In this document: positions 22,474-35,219 of the stretch, in pieces | Position numbering within the stretch: the first letter of the stretch is position 1 | Layout of the letters: every line of letters starts with the position of its first letter | From: Hyposmocoma kahamanoa | Taxonomy: Eukaryota; Arthropoda; Insecta; Lepidoptera; Cosmopterigidae | Assembly (NCBI RefSeq): GCF_003589595.1 | Contig: NW_020654810.1 | Span: 7,759,012 to 7,823,011, forward strand | Direction of reading: 5' to 3' | Length of the DNA stretch: 64,000 nucleotides | Notes under the pieces: generated by a model | Database searches by the model: none | Told to the model about the DNA's origin: nothing | Seen by the model: the letters and a program-made list of their open reading frames with translations, nothing else | Program-made: the position numbers and the translations under genes

Positions 22474-22794
22474 TTATAAGAGTGGTTACACACGGCTACA
22501 TTCAGCAGCGATGCAAGCGCGCGTTCGTGAAACGCGCGATTGCATCGCTACACTTGCGGTTTATAGGCGATTGGATCGATGCAAACGCGCGACTGCATCG
22601 ATACAAATGCGTGATTGCATCGATGCTTCCGCCTATAAATCCCAAGTGTAGCGATGCAATCGCGCGTTTGTATCGATGCATAAAATCGCGCGCGTGTGTA
22701 AAGGTAGGCGATTAGCGACTGCATCGCTACTGTATCGCGTTTGCATCGTGTTTACATCGCTGCTAAAAGTCTCCGAGTGTAACCGCTCTTATAA
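22474..22794. mobile_element. Palindromic MITE rich in GCATCG
   Basis: Ends ttataagagtggttacac and the complement gtgtaaccgctcttataa. Inside, a second long inverted repeat (cgcgattgcatcgctacact at about 22538 versus agtgtagcgatgcaatcgcg at about 22646) makes the whole element a long imperfect palindrome of GCATCG/CGATGC and CGCG words. Flanks TATA/TATAA suggest a TA-rich target. Open frames inside are artefacts. Confidence 0.85.
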
Positions 22795-22964
22795 AACACA
22801 AATTATGTGAATATATAGCACTCACTTCTCATTTATTGTCTTACTTCTCTATTATTGTCTTACTCTATATGCCATAAATGTTATTAAAATTGATTGTAAC
22901 ATCCATTCTACTTATGGAGAGTAAAATGATTAAGTATTAACTTTTGCCACTAAAAATTAACTTT
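22795..22964. other. No gene seen
   Basis: AT-rich spacer. Confidence 0.4.
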
Positions 22965-23140
22965 CGTGCGCCTGCTGGCAACCGTAGCAGATGCAGCGCC
23001 ACTCAGATCACAAAGATCTGAGACCTTTACCTTTCAAAACAGGATCGCAGTAAAGCTCACATTACCGCTTGGCGGCAGAAATAGGTCAGGTGGCAGTACT
23101 TCTTTGGACGAACTCTTTTACAAGGGGCTCTACTGCTCCT
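22965..23140 (-). repeat. Family A repeat, shortened
   Basis: Minus-strand copy missing its middle (the gtgcctgtaatttcacc block). The end blocks gtgcgcctgctggcaac and ggacgaactcttttacaagg are present. Confidence 0.82.
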
Positions 23141-23404
23141 GAAATTTAAACATATAAATTTTATAAATGTTTTGTAAATAGAAGTATATCTGGTTTGCTA
23201 TTTCTCTGAAAACATTAACTAGCCATAAATTTCATGCATACTTCTGTGTAGTATAATAATATGTAGTTGTAATAAGTATTCAAGCGTACGGTTGTTTGAG
23301 ACCGGTTCGAAATTGCACGTTTTATTGACGGACATCGAACCGCTCAGGTTTTGAATAGATGTAATTATTGTACTTTTATTTACCCGCAACTCTTATTAGA
23401 AAGA

Positions 23405-23546
23405 TAGTAGCAGTAGAGCTCCTTGTGAAACAGTAAGTGCTTATAGGGAAGTACTGCCACCTTACCTGTTTCTGCCGCTAAGTAGTAATGCATTACTACG
23501 TTCCGGGTTTGAAGGGAACTGCTATGGACGAATAACTTCGATAACA
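23405..23546 (+). repeat. Family A 5' part, ended by a SINE
   Basis: gcagtagagctccttgtgaa to cgggtttgaaggga, then a short piece of the 3' half (actgctatggacg), then the tail of a minus-strand SINE1. The middle is deleted. Confidence 0.8.
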
Positions 23547-23729
23547 AATAATAATAATAAAACACACACTTACCATAGCCCCGCACTAGGGAAGATCTGT
23601 GTCGCGGGTGCCATGGACACAAATATAGACAATCACACACCCAAACTCACGAGAGAAATAAATGTAGGCCATTAAGTTGGCATATAAGATGGCAGTCTAG
23701 CGTGGTAATCGTTCGGCCACGGAGACAAT
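23547..23729 (-). repeat. SINE1, minus strand, B box damaged
   Basis: Tail (AAT)n at 23547-23560, body ccgcactagggaagatctgt and ctcacgagagaaataaatgt, head ggtaatcgttcggccacgga. The region of the B box is deleted or replaced (aagttggcatataaga). Confidence 0.82.
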
Positions 23730-25410
23730 TAAGAAATGTTAATGAAAAACCAGTAAAAAAATTGTTAAGAAATGGTGCAACATAAAGGCTATGGAAAAGA
23801 TTTGTTGATTATTTTTCTTACTGCGAATTGTATCAAATCCCTAGTCATATTCCCATATCACCAAAGCTACTGAAAGACCTGATAATACTGAATAATTATG
23901 TGCAACTGTATTAACCAAATTCTTTATAAAATGACCCGTATCAATGACTAAAAGAAACCCGTAAGAGAAAATAAGTTGATTCATACAAACTTTCAATTTA
24001 TCGAATTGTTATTTATTGAAATATGCTTGCTACGTTATTACAAAGTAAATAAACAACTTATTATTTACGTCGTCCGTCTTGTAGCCAGTGCCGTTATAAT
24101 TGTATAAAAGACCAGTATCAAGTGCGGTAATGTAGTTTCTTCTACGCATAATTCGCATTGCAAGTCTCAAGTTAATTATGACAAATGTATATTTATTAAC
24201 GTATTGCGACTCCGTAACTGTTATGTACGCCGCCATACGAAACTGCATATTTTTTCTAAGATTACAGTGCCAGAAAATATGGCGGCTGAGGACACGATAA
24301 GTCCAAAAGGAACACCCCTGTAAATATTGATGATTGACCCAAAGATATCCTTTGAAATTTTCCGGGACCTAAAGTCTTATAAAAAATAGTAGACGTCTCC
24401 AAACAATGGGATCATGACTAGAACGGGAGCGAGAGAGGGAGAACTTGAGCAAGAAACTATTTTTGTCTGACTGATTTAAACATAATGTAATTTAGTTTAT
24501 TATATTAAATACGTGTTAAGTTGTAAACAATAGATCGTTCTGTTTATTGACGTAAATAAAAATTAAAACATAAATAGTATTGTGTTGGGTGTCAGACAAT
24601 GAATATTTTTTACCTAAAGGTAAAGTTTTCCTCACCTTAGTAACTGCTTTGTCAGTTATTTCCAATATAAGCAAAAGGGTACCGCTAAAAGGTTATTCCT
24701 TTGTTACTTCAAAGGTCAAATTGCCTGAACGTATCCATAAATTGTGCTAAAGATCATTCGACAGTGGTTTAATAAACGCTAAGTTAATGTATTATCCAAT
24801 CTTATTAAGTCTTTGACGTTACTTATGTTGTTACTCATTGTTACACATAGATCATGATAGGAAAAGATAATATTAATGTTGTAAAGTTTGCAAGTCGTAT
24901 CTCAAAAAAGTATTTAGCCATCGTACATTGAACTTAACTCGTTTTTAGAGCAACGACCTTGCAGTCTGGAGCTTGGTTTGTTATTTCATACCCTGTAGTG
25001 TAAACAAAGCTGTAAAACTGGACTGCTTAAATCTACTGCGAATGTTCACACCGATAAATGTTACGGATGAACTTAATCCATTCATTGGAATTAGAAATAC
25101 TAAACCGTCGGCATTTTCGTAAAGGATTCCAGTATAAGCCGTTTATAAGACAGCTGTATTAGAAATTCTATGTTTCTTAACAATTTATTTATATAATGTT
25201 TACATTCATAAATACACCTTTAATATCAGGCAGTAAATGCACTTTATCAGTATATAACATACTGATATTATATAAATTAACGCGCCCGCGGTAGCGTAAT
25301 GCATTTATGATTTTGCGATATTGGAATTTGAGGTTTCGGTATAGTTATTTGGTATTTTTATAAGCTGTAACATGAAAATTTATACATTTCGACGCATTGT
25401 ATCATATAGT
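23730..25410. other. No gene seen
   Basis: AT-rich DNA without recognised repeat. The 72-residue minus frame at 24030-24248 is not recognised. Confidence 0.45.
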
Positions 25411-25556
25411 TTAAATTCAAATCATCTTTATTTCATAGGTAAGCAAATTGCACTTGAAATCGCCATATTGATTAAACTCTACTGCTCCTTCGTAAGGCAG
25501 ACTTCCCTGAGAAGAAAGAGCGCGATACTCTAAGGGTTGCTCTTTGTAATTTATAA
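25411..25556 (-). repeat. Possible LINE 3' end
   Basis: aaattcaaatcatctttatt followed by tcataggtaagcaaattgca resembles, on the minus strand, the end of non-LTR elements (ctatgaaataaagatgattt). A related motif (caatcatttattccataggt) occurs at about 47965. There is no coding part. Confidence 0.35.
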
Positions 25557-27274
25557 ATATATATATAAAATTAGCTAAACGGGTCACTATCACGGATTTT
25601 TGTCATCGAAGTACGCAAAAGTTGTATAATAATAATCGTTAGTACAAAGTTTTTGTTTCACTGTAGTTTTAAACCTCGCACCTATTTGCTGTTTGTTAAA
25701 AAGTGATTTCTTAACAATCAGCAAAATTATTAAAACACTAACATAAGTATGATTGATTGATAACGGACATACTTTGCCACGCAAAACCACTAATAAAGGT
25801 TAAGGATATATTACAAGCTGCATTACAAACCTTGTGTAAAAATAACGTGTTGTTTGTGGCTAGAAATAGCGTTCGAGAATGATGCCCTATCTTTCATTTC
25901 CACTCGCTTTTTCTTCACAATTTCCTGCGGTCGAGTGGTGTTCTCCGCGGCCTATTTTCCTTTGAAGTGTTCGCAGACAATGTCGCCAGAGAGTCTGCGG
26001 TTTGTTCCTACATTCCTCAAGGTTTCCCGTCAACCTATTATAAAAGTTACAATTGCTATGAAAGCTTCGTCTTCTTCCACAAACTGAAGGGTCTTGTTCA
26101 ATTTCCACGACCTGTTTTGAGAAGTAACTTATTTATGTATGTAAAGATAACGATTGCAGCAGCTTCCGTTAGTTATTTGACCCATAGCGCTATGCAGTCT
26201 ATCACACTTTTTACTACTATTACTTTATAATAATTTATTACGCCATTTATAAGAACAAAACGTCCTTTGTTGCTGGGTTCTGATAAATGAGACACGTTTG
26301 GTGCACGTAATTCGCTATTGTAGTCCGAATTTGTAACAAATCGCAAAATAACGGTAATCCTTTCTCCTTAATTGATGGGACCACGATTGAATCACTTAGC
26401 CTTCAATAATTCAAATATTGCAAAATCAGCATTTAACTATGATGGATAGAGTTTATTTTACCAAAGCACCGTTTTGGCCTCTAGCCAGTGCAATTCTGTA
26501 GCCAAATAAGCCTCAAATCGAATCCATTTTTCGATATAACAATTAACAAAAAACAGTCAACGAGAGGTATTTGTTTGTGCTATGGTTATTTCGGTCTGTT
26601 TTACCGACGCACCGACATGTTTATCGTCTAGCAATGGTAAGATCGTAAAACGATGCCGGTTTATGGTGTATGGCGTGCCGTGTTCCCTGTAGGAAGACGT
26701 TATCTACAGTTAGGCCAGAGTAACTTTACGAGTTCGTGAACAAACTTTCGATTTTGAACCTTTCTCGACTTTCGGCACGCGGAAAAGTGTTTTCAACCAG
26801 GAGTTTGCCTTGAAGTTCTTGCGTAATATGACACTTTCCCAGACACAAATACTTTAAACGAATGAACGTTTAGGGTTTCAGGTACGTACTTGCTAGAAAA
26901 AATTGCTTTATAATTGTATATCAGTCAGCAGCTTTAAAATCAACAACTAAGTTTACCAACAAGTGCGTGGATTAAAACGTTTGTCAAGTCAAGTGATTAA
27001 GTAGGTACTGTCTATTATATCTTTCGATTCCGTGACAGCAACGACCCGGCGCCAGATTGTCGTGCCCGTCATGGTATATGTTGCGAAGTCTCCCCACCAC
27101 AGTATGGGGCATTGTTACGCGACCTTTTACTTTAAATCTCAGGGGCGTATTTATTTTCGATACATTTGTTGCCGAAAGCTGAAACTGTCGTTTGTCAATA
27201 AGAATTATGGAAGGTTATCAAGCAGACTTTGATAAAACGGGTATTACACAGTGTATTGAATTGTGTACCAAACA
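25557..27274. other. No gene supported
   Basis: Overlapping small frames at 25854-26230 lie in a slightly GC-richer patch, but no motif or splice pattern supports them. The rest is AT-rich. Confidence 0.4.
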
Positions 27275-27338
27275 TGAACATGATTGATCAATTCTTTGGA
27301 ATAACGTGTCCCAAAGAATTGCTCAATCGTGTTCATGC
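27275..27338. repeat. Hairpin, candidate small-RNA precursor or tiny foldback
   Basis: The arms atgaacatgattgatcaatt-ctttgg and ccaaag-aattgctcaatcgtgttcat are complementary over 26 bases with two mismatches. The loop is about 12 bases (aataacgtgtc). Size fits a miRNA-like hairpin, but no known mature sequence was recognised. Confidence 0.6.
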
Positions 27339-28680
27339 ACAGTATTTCACGTGACAGTATATTTTAAAATTGCGCTGATTCTAATAATAATAATAATTAT
27401 TATTTTATATACGGAGACTACTGTCTAGTAACCGATTGAATCATTTCGTTGCTTTCCCGGATGTTGTCTACAATTCGGTGCGTTCAGAACGTCCATTGTA
27501 TGCAATCCTCGTAATCACCAATCGCCGTGATCGCCGGTGACGCAACTTTTAACGAGCCAAGGTGACTAGCTTGCAATTTAAAATAAATGAAATTCACTAA
27601 ACCGCTACTCTTAAATAAAAGATGATGGAGAGATAGATCCGGAAGCGATAAGCAATTTACGCGATTTGACGTAATTATCATTATCGTGCACTTCTACAAA
27701 GGCGAATAAGATATTCATCAGTATGCAGACAATAGTCTGGGTCCATGCAAAACAGTCAAAGAGCAACGAACTCGAAGAAGGGTCCTCGCTTTAATATAAT
27801 CTAAAACCATAATGGAATTGAAGCTATGAATCACAGGATTTATTTCTTATGTGTACCACCTACACATGAACTCGGTGTTAGATAAACTTCCAAAACACGA
27901 CTACTTCCTGATGAAGCAATAAGCATTTCTTCACGTAGGTGTATAAAACCCACAAAAGTCATTTACTTTAGATAAATAAGGAAGACAACGTAAAGGTCTT
28001 CGTAAGTAACGACCCTCTACTAATGTTAATTGATTGTAGCGTTCATTCAGAAACTATTATTATAAGTAGAAACTTATGTAAAGAAGAAAGAGCTTGACGT
28101 GACGGCCTATATCCTATAGTTTTTGTTATATAAAATGAAGTAAGCCACTAAAACACAAACACAAATAACACTAAGGCAAGCTCAAATAATGTTCAAGTTA
28201 CAAAATTTTACGCTGTATGTCTAACAAACATACATTAACAGACTATGGAAGATACAGTTTCCCTTGGCATAGCTACAAGTTTAAAGTTATTCTTAAGTCT
28301 TATTCTGTTATAGAAGACATGAATAGTGCTTACAATAAAAATCAAGGACATAAAATTAAAAGATAATATAAATGGGGCAGCATGCAAAAGAACTCCCCAA
28401 TCAAATTTCAAATCATGTCGGAAGTGAGTTTTATGTTTTACTAAGACAAACTCTCTCTGTACCCTGCTGATATGCGTAGGGGATTGATAAGTTTTTTTAA
28501 TGGACGACTTTTAAAAGAGGCTAATTGATATGTCTGATGTTTAGTTTATTTCTCTCAACATTACAAATTTTATACAAATACAATTACATGTCACTTTATA
28601 CTACTCTTCTAAAAGTGAGCATCAGTTTACAAAATAATGAAGAAATAATTATATAACAGTAAGTCCTAAGTACACAATAG
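27339..28680. other. No gene seen
   Basis: AT-rich DNA. A short palindromic AAT/ATT run lies near 27383-27402. Confidence 0.45.
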
Positions 28681-28788
28681 TGTACACACGCCAGCACATC
28701 AAGCTACACATTGACGTATTTTGTTCCGTTGCACTGGAGGTGATTTTCGAACAAAAATGTGTAATCTGATGTGCCGTTGCCCGTACAT
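28681..28788. repeat. Imperfect foldback
   Basis: The left arm gcacatcaagctacacatt (from 28694) pairs imperfectly with aatgtgtaatctgatgtgc (to about 28774); outer TGTAC/GTACA also pair. No gene content. Confidence 0.45.
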
Positions 28789-31422
28789 ATACAAATCAAC
28801 ATAGTTACTGTGACTAATAAATAATTGAATTAAACTAACAATGGTAAGTGTATACAGGAAATGTCAATATGGATTCTTAATAACTAATAAATGTATATTA
28901 AAGTATAATAATACGCTGAATGCCAAATTCATTAATAACTATAATAATTCATAAAAAAAATATTATTTGTTAAGTACTTTGAATGTACTCTATTACTGAG
29001 TAAAGGGACTTTCCAATAAAAGGTTCTTCAGTATGCACCTGAACGTTTTCTCACAACATTCATTCTTTAGTTCGGCAATTAAAAATTATTAAAAAATAAT
29101 ACAAATAAAGTCGTGTTTCAATAAAGTTAAGGGTATTTAGGGTGTTTGACAAAGTAGCACGCTTTGTAGCCCTGTAATATAATCTAACATGCACACTAAC
29201 TCGTTGTATTCCTTCTTACTTAAATATCTTTTGATTTGCTGTTAAATAGGATTCTACAATGGAATAGAGTTTTGCATTGTATTTTCCAACCGAGAGCTTA
29301 CGTTAAATAATACATTACTTATTTTTAACGAGGTTCGCACAATTTTGTCCTTGACCAGTCTGCGTGACTGTCTCAGTCAATAACCTGAGCATGGGTGTAA
29401 TAAAGTGGTTTATTTTTCACTATACCACATATCAAATGTTTCGTATTAACATTGGAAATGTTTTATAGGTTCTTATTTTCGTTTAGGTTTGGCCATTCCA
29501 TTTTATGCAATAACGTTATGCCTTTATTATTAAGAAATATAATAAATACTTATTTTCTATACTTTTTTTAAGTCCTATACTAAAACATTTATGTTATAGC
29601 ACTACAGTAACAATCTTCAATACTTAATTTATTCCTTTAAGTCAAAACTTAACGGTTTTTTAACGTTTTCTTTTCAAACATTGGCAACGTATTCTTGCAC
29701 ATATGTTCGTAGTCTTTAGAAGCATGCTTGCAATTCGCAGGCGTAAAATAGATATTTGCGTGTGGTCGCCTTATTCTGCGCCCGCGCCGAAACGGAGCGC
29801 GCAGTATGGCTACGGAAGTCTGCTATTTAGCGGGTGTTCCACAAGGCGCACCGTGCACCTGAGTGCCCGGCCTTCACCCGAGCTCTAACAACCTCCATTA
29901 TCCTGTTACGAACATCTTGAGGCGTTCTAATAATGTAATAGATCACTTACAATACAATGCACCGAGTGTATCTAACGTTACAAAAACAGGAATAAAACTC
30001 TCATACGTCATTACAGAATTTTATGGTTTGCGTTATAAATGAAGCGTTTACACGCCGTAAATCAGAATTAAACTCAACATTTTATACAGCTATGCGGAAA
30101 TGCATCGCCCCGGCTTTCGTGGGCCTTTCGGAGTTTCACGCCGAAATGAAATATCGGCCGAGAACTCCGTCGTATCCGACAGCCGACATATCATATTCAT
30201 ATTTTATTAGTTCGCCTATGTTTGTTTTCTCTACTGAAAGCTTCCCAAAGCTGGAGATAACGAATAATCTTGGCAATTTGTCCATGTCGGGAATTCCTTT
30301 CATCCCTCATAATAAATCGTTTGGAATAGAACAAACGGGGCTAGTAGACTCAATAGTGTCTGGGATATGTTAGTAGTTTTAACCAATACCACCAAACAGG
30401 CATTTTGTACTCGGATAGCGTTTTTGTAAGCATCCAGACACGAACACTAGACACGTGACGCCGGCAAGGGGGAAGGATGTACGATATATTTAGACAACCA
30501 TGTACAATCTGTATACAATTGCTCCGAATAACATACACTACTATACGGTAGTATAACATAATGAACATGTTTTTTGTTAATAAGAACTTAAAAATCTACA
30601 TTAAGTAACGTTTAATAGATATGATAATTAAAAAATGTAATTTCTAATTAAACAAGTTATGATGTGGTAGTTGAAGCGTGATTTCTGATATTTGGTTGGT
30701 TTTTTATACGCGAGTATGAAGTTGCATGCTATTGGCTTTCTTGCGTAAGCTCTATCGTCTAAAGACACTTTACTACACCTCTACAAAACACACCATGTAT
30801 TTGGAAAGGTCATTGTTGCTTGCTTTCATTCAATGTAGTCACATCTTCCAAAGGCTTAGAACTATATATTTTTGGGAGCACCTTGTAGAGCTCAATCAAT
30901 TGAGAGATTAGCCCGTTTGATGAAAACTCCAGTACCAATACACGGTTTTATAAATCGACGGTTCGGTTATCAAGTCGAGCTGTGAGGTGAGATCAGGTAT
31001 TTCTCACAATTTTCATACCAATAGTATCAATGACGTACATTGTAACTGATAGCTTTCGTTCCGCTCCCGTGCCAAGGATCTGATTGCACAATCCATGTCT
31101 TGGATCAACCAATGACACGGATGCAATCACACTGATCTCACTATCCGAATAGATACACCGTATAAGAAGAATTGGAGCTAAACAGTAAGTAGACCATGGA
31201 AAATCTCACACGTACATTTGTCTGACACACGATTAGAGATCTAATTTCGGATGCGTGCAGCTAAACGTAACATGAAGATGCAGAAAAATTTAGAACAGTG
31301 TAACTGCCAATTCCACTTTTACGCGTGTTAGTCCATTATATATACGATGTATATTTACAACCTAAATCAGTACTCTCATTGAGAGTTTCAGCCTTATCTA
31401 TCGCTAACCAATAAACCTTCTC
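28789..31422. other. No gene supported; GC-rich islands near 29.8 and 30.1 kb
   Basis: Mostly AT-rich. Two short CpG-rich patches (about 29750-29890 and 30085-30185) contain open frames of 61 and 116 residues with no known domain and no clear splice partners. Confidence 0.4.
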
Positions 31423-31593
31423 TTAGGGTCGTATTTTAGAACTCTATTCAATGCTCAAGTCAGGATTTGAGTATGGTTTAAAGCACTCGAAATCATACTC
31501 AAGTCCCTGCCATTAGGGTCGTATTTCCAGTGCTTGTGTTTCCAGTGCAATCCTGACTTGAGCATTGAGTAGAGTTCTAGAATACGACCCTTA
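31423..31593. mobile_element. Harbinger-like MITE with TTA duplication
   Basis: TTA at 31423-31425 and 31591-31593 flanks a 165-bp element. The arms start GGGTCGTATTTTAGAACTCT and, on the other strand, GGGTCGTATTCTAGAACTCT, and match over about 42 bases with two differences. A third copy of ttagggtcgtattt is internal (about 31514). A 3-bp TTA target and GGG ends are typical of PIF/Harbinger-type MITEs. Confidence 0.85.
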
Positions 31594-34434
31594 GAGTGCT
31601 TCAAGGTACAGTCCTGCAACCTTAATCAGATCTTCGCTCATTCAGTACGCGAGCTTATTTAAAACAGTCGTTTGACATTCTGATATTGTTACTGTAACTA
31701 TCCGACTAGAAGCCGAGCACGTTGTTTCCAATAAGCGCTGTAATAGGCGACAAAGCATGCGTGAACCAGCCCAGCGGTCACGGCTGCATGAGCACGCAAA
31801 ATCATAATCGACTTTGTTGATTTTACAATGCAGCGCTAATAGACGCGTTTTTGTTGATATTCAATGTTTACATTATTAACAAATCATTGACTCATTTCGT
31901 GTTATACGTAACGTATACGCGGAACTTGAGATCTTCTTTGATTATCTTGCTTGTATCAATGAAACACTTTCAGATAAAGGTGTAAATACAGATCGTAAAA
32001 TGTATGTTTCAATTTTCAACATACTATTTCATATAAATACATACAAAATGCACCATTAACACAGATGCTCGGAGTTATATAAGGCCGATGCCGTTAATTA
32101 GGTTTTGCAATTATTTTCAAACGTGCGCGACTTGCTTGCGTCACCTCTCTTGAATGTTTATGCAGCTGCACTTTTTCTAGGCCTTCTTAGAAATGAAAAA
32201 AACTCTTTGAATAATGAAATTGAAAGGTTGTTAATTAAATGATCGCGTTTACGTCTGTACCAAGATTTGCCTTTTGTCTTTAAGTTTGCGATAAATAGAT
32301 CATAGGATTCCCTCAATATATCTGGTGGCGGTACTTGTATTTACACACGTTCATACATTTCCGGTCTCTTCCATCTGTTACGCTTTATTTATAACGCTGA
32401 ACGAATAGAAGAGACCGAACCTAAATAGAACCTAAAGACCACCTAAGTAGCGTCTTAATTTCTAACATTTCTCTCACAATCTCTAGAATTGTGCCAAGTA
32501 TAACTCATAGAAACAATACAGTAATTTTATATCTTGCACATTATTTTGAGAAGCGAGTACTTGGCCTCATTTTGGCTCCGGTTTCATACCTTTCGTCCAA
32601 GGTCGCACGAAACTGCGGTACACCGTGTTTGGTAGTGATCTCTCATTCGAGAGCCAGTCGGTTCACAGCCAGGCCATATGGCCACGGTAACGCAGTCGTG
32701 GTCAAGGGTACTTTACTGGGTCAACAATTAAAGTTCAAAGGAAAATTTAAACGGCTACTCGAATAGAGAAAGTACTTTACTTTTGTTGTTCGCGATGTTG
32801 TTCGAAATGATGTTTCGTTTGTTGTAACGTGTTTTGAATCTTGAAAGTAGATACTTTTTATTGAATGACGGCGTTATTAAGAGTCAAGTTGCTTTGAATG
32901 GGCAGGAGTGACTGCAATTGGAAAGTGATTGATTTCGAACGACAGCTGCCTCTGATACCGGTGATCTGATTTCGTGTCCATTAAATGCTGGGCCAGGGAT
33001 TCAGATTCAATATCTGAAAGTATAGGGGTAGCAAGGTTCGTTAACGATCCCCTGTAGAAATTGAATTATCGACGTGTGTAACATTGGACAGGATATTGCA
33101 GTCTGGACGTCTTTATTGACCATAGTTTGTAGCTTGTCATGCCTATTTCAACCATTCCTATTAGTTAAAGTACCTTCAACTGCCATTCACGACTGTAACA
33201 TGATTATAGAAAACACGCTAAGTGTTAGTGGTTTTTACTATGATTATTTTATTCGAATTAGTTCGATTTTTGTACAATCCCGTGTCATATTAACTACCGA
33301 ACTTTCCACTGCATTGCGGTGTTAAGTATTTATGCTCTCAAACCTGTCTAATTGTAATCTTATTTATGCTGCTTCTCCTCATTCCCACGGACGATCTGTT
33401 AGAAATAACGCCTTTGTTTATTTACTAAACACGGTGGTTACTTTTATTATAATTGAGCCTCGTGTTTGTGCATTTATTTTCTTTATCGTTTCAACCTTTT
33501 GAAGCAGATTATACTTTGTATTAGGATTAACATTATATCTTACAAAAATATTATTTGTTATCGGAGAGTTTACTTTGTGTCATTTTGTAGTCGAAATCAC
33601 TTTACATAGTGTCGTAAACAATAGACTTATGATTGTAAGTAACGAAGCAGAAAATAGCAGTGTCAACAGTAGGCGAGATTTAAAAGCAAATGAGCTACGT
33701 AGCGACAAATCTGTTCTTATAAGAAGATCATAAGACAGCGTATCTGATGGCATGGCGCTTTGCACGCAATCCGAGTCGACCAAGCAAGACGGATTGCCAA
33801 TTTACCGATCATTGTTGCTGGAATTGATTCCAACTTCATTAAATAGACACAATCTGCTGACATGATATATGAAGTCTGCCATGACCACGTTCAATAGACA
33901 ACACAGACTGTGTAAATTAAAATAAATTAATTTCGACGAGTAAAGAAGGCTTAGACGCTAATGGAATTAAACGGTCACTTTTCAACCAATCAGGTTGAAG
34001 AGGAATTAAATTGCTCTGAAGTTTAAAACCTACTTCCTTTTTTTCAAAAGACGTTGAACTAAATTCCCAGACCACATTGCATACCCTTCCAATACACATT
34101 CATGTTGTTTTTTTTTTCACCGAAACACCTGCTCGGTTGATGGTCAAGTATTGCAGGTTAAAAACGCAATATAATAATGTTAAATACAAACTTAGTACCT
34201 ATTTGACTGATCTATGTGAGATACAGATAATTTAACAAGATTCAAGTTTAGTCTCTTTTAATTTTTTTGAAAGAAAAATAAAGAGTTTGAGGGTACAATT
34301 TCAGTTTGTATAAAATATAATTTATTATATTTGTTTAATTAAGATAATATACAGGTAAGGTAAAAAAGACAATAAAAGCTCAACTACTAGAACGTCAAAC
34401 TAGGATTTTTAAATTATATGAATAAAATTGGGTT
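31594..34434. other. No gene supported
   Basis: AT-rich DNA with several small open frames (32491-32766, 33074-33325, 33580-33783) lacking motifs or splice context. Confidence 0.42.
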
Positions 34435-34575
34435 CCCGCGGCAAGGTGCCCAAGATGCTGGCAGCGTTCCCCCTTTGTATTGCTATGCTAATGCGTTGGT
34501 CAAGGTAGCTGCCGGCCCTTGGGTTTCCCAGACAGTCTATTTTGTGTAGATGAAGGGCACTGGGCCAAGGGTTTC
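34435..34575. repeat. GC-rich repeat-like island
   Basis: A GC-rich block (gcaaggtgcccaagatgctg, ctgccggcccttgggtttcc) in AT-rich surroundings, with no open frame. Probably an old element, class unknown. Confidence 0.25.
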
Positions 34576-34859
34576 GACTTCAAAGGCTGTAAATAGGTGT
34601 TAATAAGCACTGACCCAATAAGCACTCTAAGCACTGGCCACATATACCAGATCGCATAATTTGGAAAAAGAATGAGTTCAATCCCTTTTTGATTTCGATT
34701 AAACGTTCTGGTAAACGTGGTAGATTCGTTTGAACGCTGTTATCATAATACAACCTTTTTTAGTTTTCTTTTAAAAATGTCCAATAAGTATATTTAAGAC
34801 GCAGTTATTTTGTTTTTACAACATCCACGAATATATGTATAGTGAGAAACAATATATTT

Positions 34860-35219
34860 TATTGTTAGTTCTTCTGCGGCCGTAGCCACTTACTTTGACT
34901 ATAGGAAAGTTAATAGGGAAACGAGCATACAAATTGTTGAGCTCTACACTTGGTTACCCCCCACCCTCCCTCCAATCACCCGCAATCGTCCTGGTTCTTT
35001 CGCGACCGTGATGGCAGTTTCATCCGAGCTCCGCTCCGAAAGTGACGTTTGCTTTGTGAAATATATTTGCAGTTATTTTTAAATACTAATTGTGATAAAC
35101 TGTGATTTGTTTTGTGTGGTGATTTTGTTTTCTATTAAGGATTTTTTACGGGTTCGTAATTATATTTTATAAGAGTTCAGAATTTATATCAGTTACTTTT
35201 TTATTATGAAAACATGTTG
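34860..35219 (+). promoter_or_regulatory. Candidate promoter and non-coding first exon
   Basis: A GC-richer, CpG-containing patch at about 34930-35060 has a pyrimidine-rich block and an initiator-like GCAGTTTCATC near 35010. An AT-rich stretch follows and ends at a good splice donor, G|GTAAGC, at 35219/35220. Joined to the acceptor at 56447, ATGs near its end would read short upstream frames that stop immediately, as in a 5' UTR. No transcript evidence is available, and ownership by the 56-63 kb gene is only an inference. Confidence 0.22.

Noticed and set aside
22445..22715. Two overlapping frames as small genes
   Set aside because: They read through the GCATCG-rich palindrome; repeated words keep the frames open.
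30023..30373. 116-residue frame
   Set aside because: No recognised domain or splice partners; kept only as part of a GC-rich patch worth checking.
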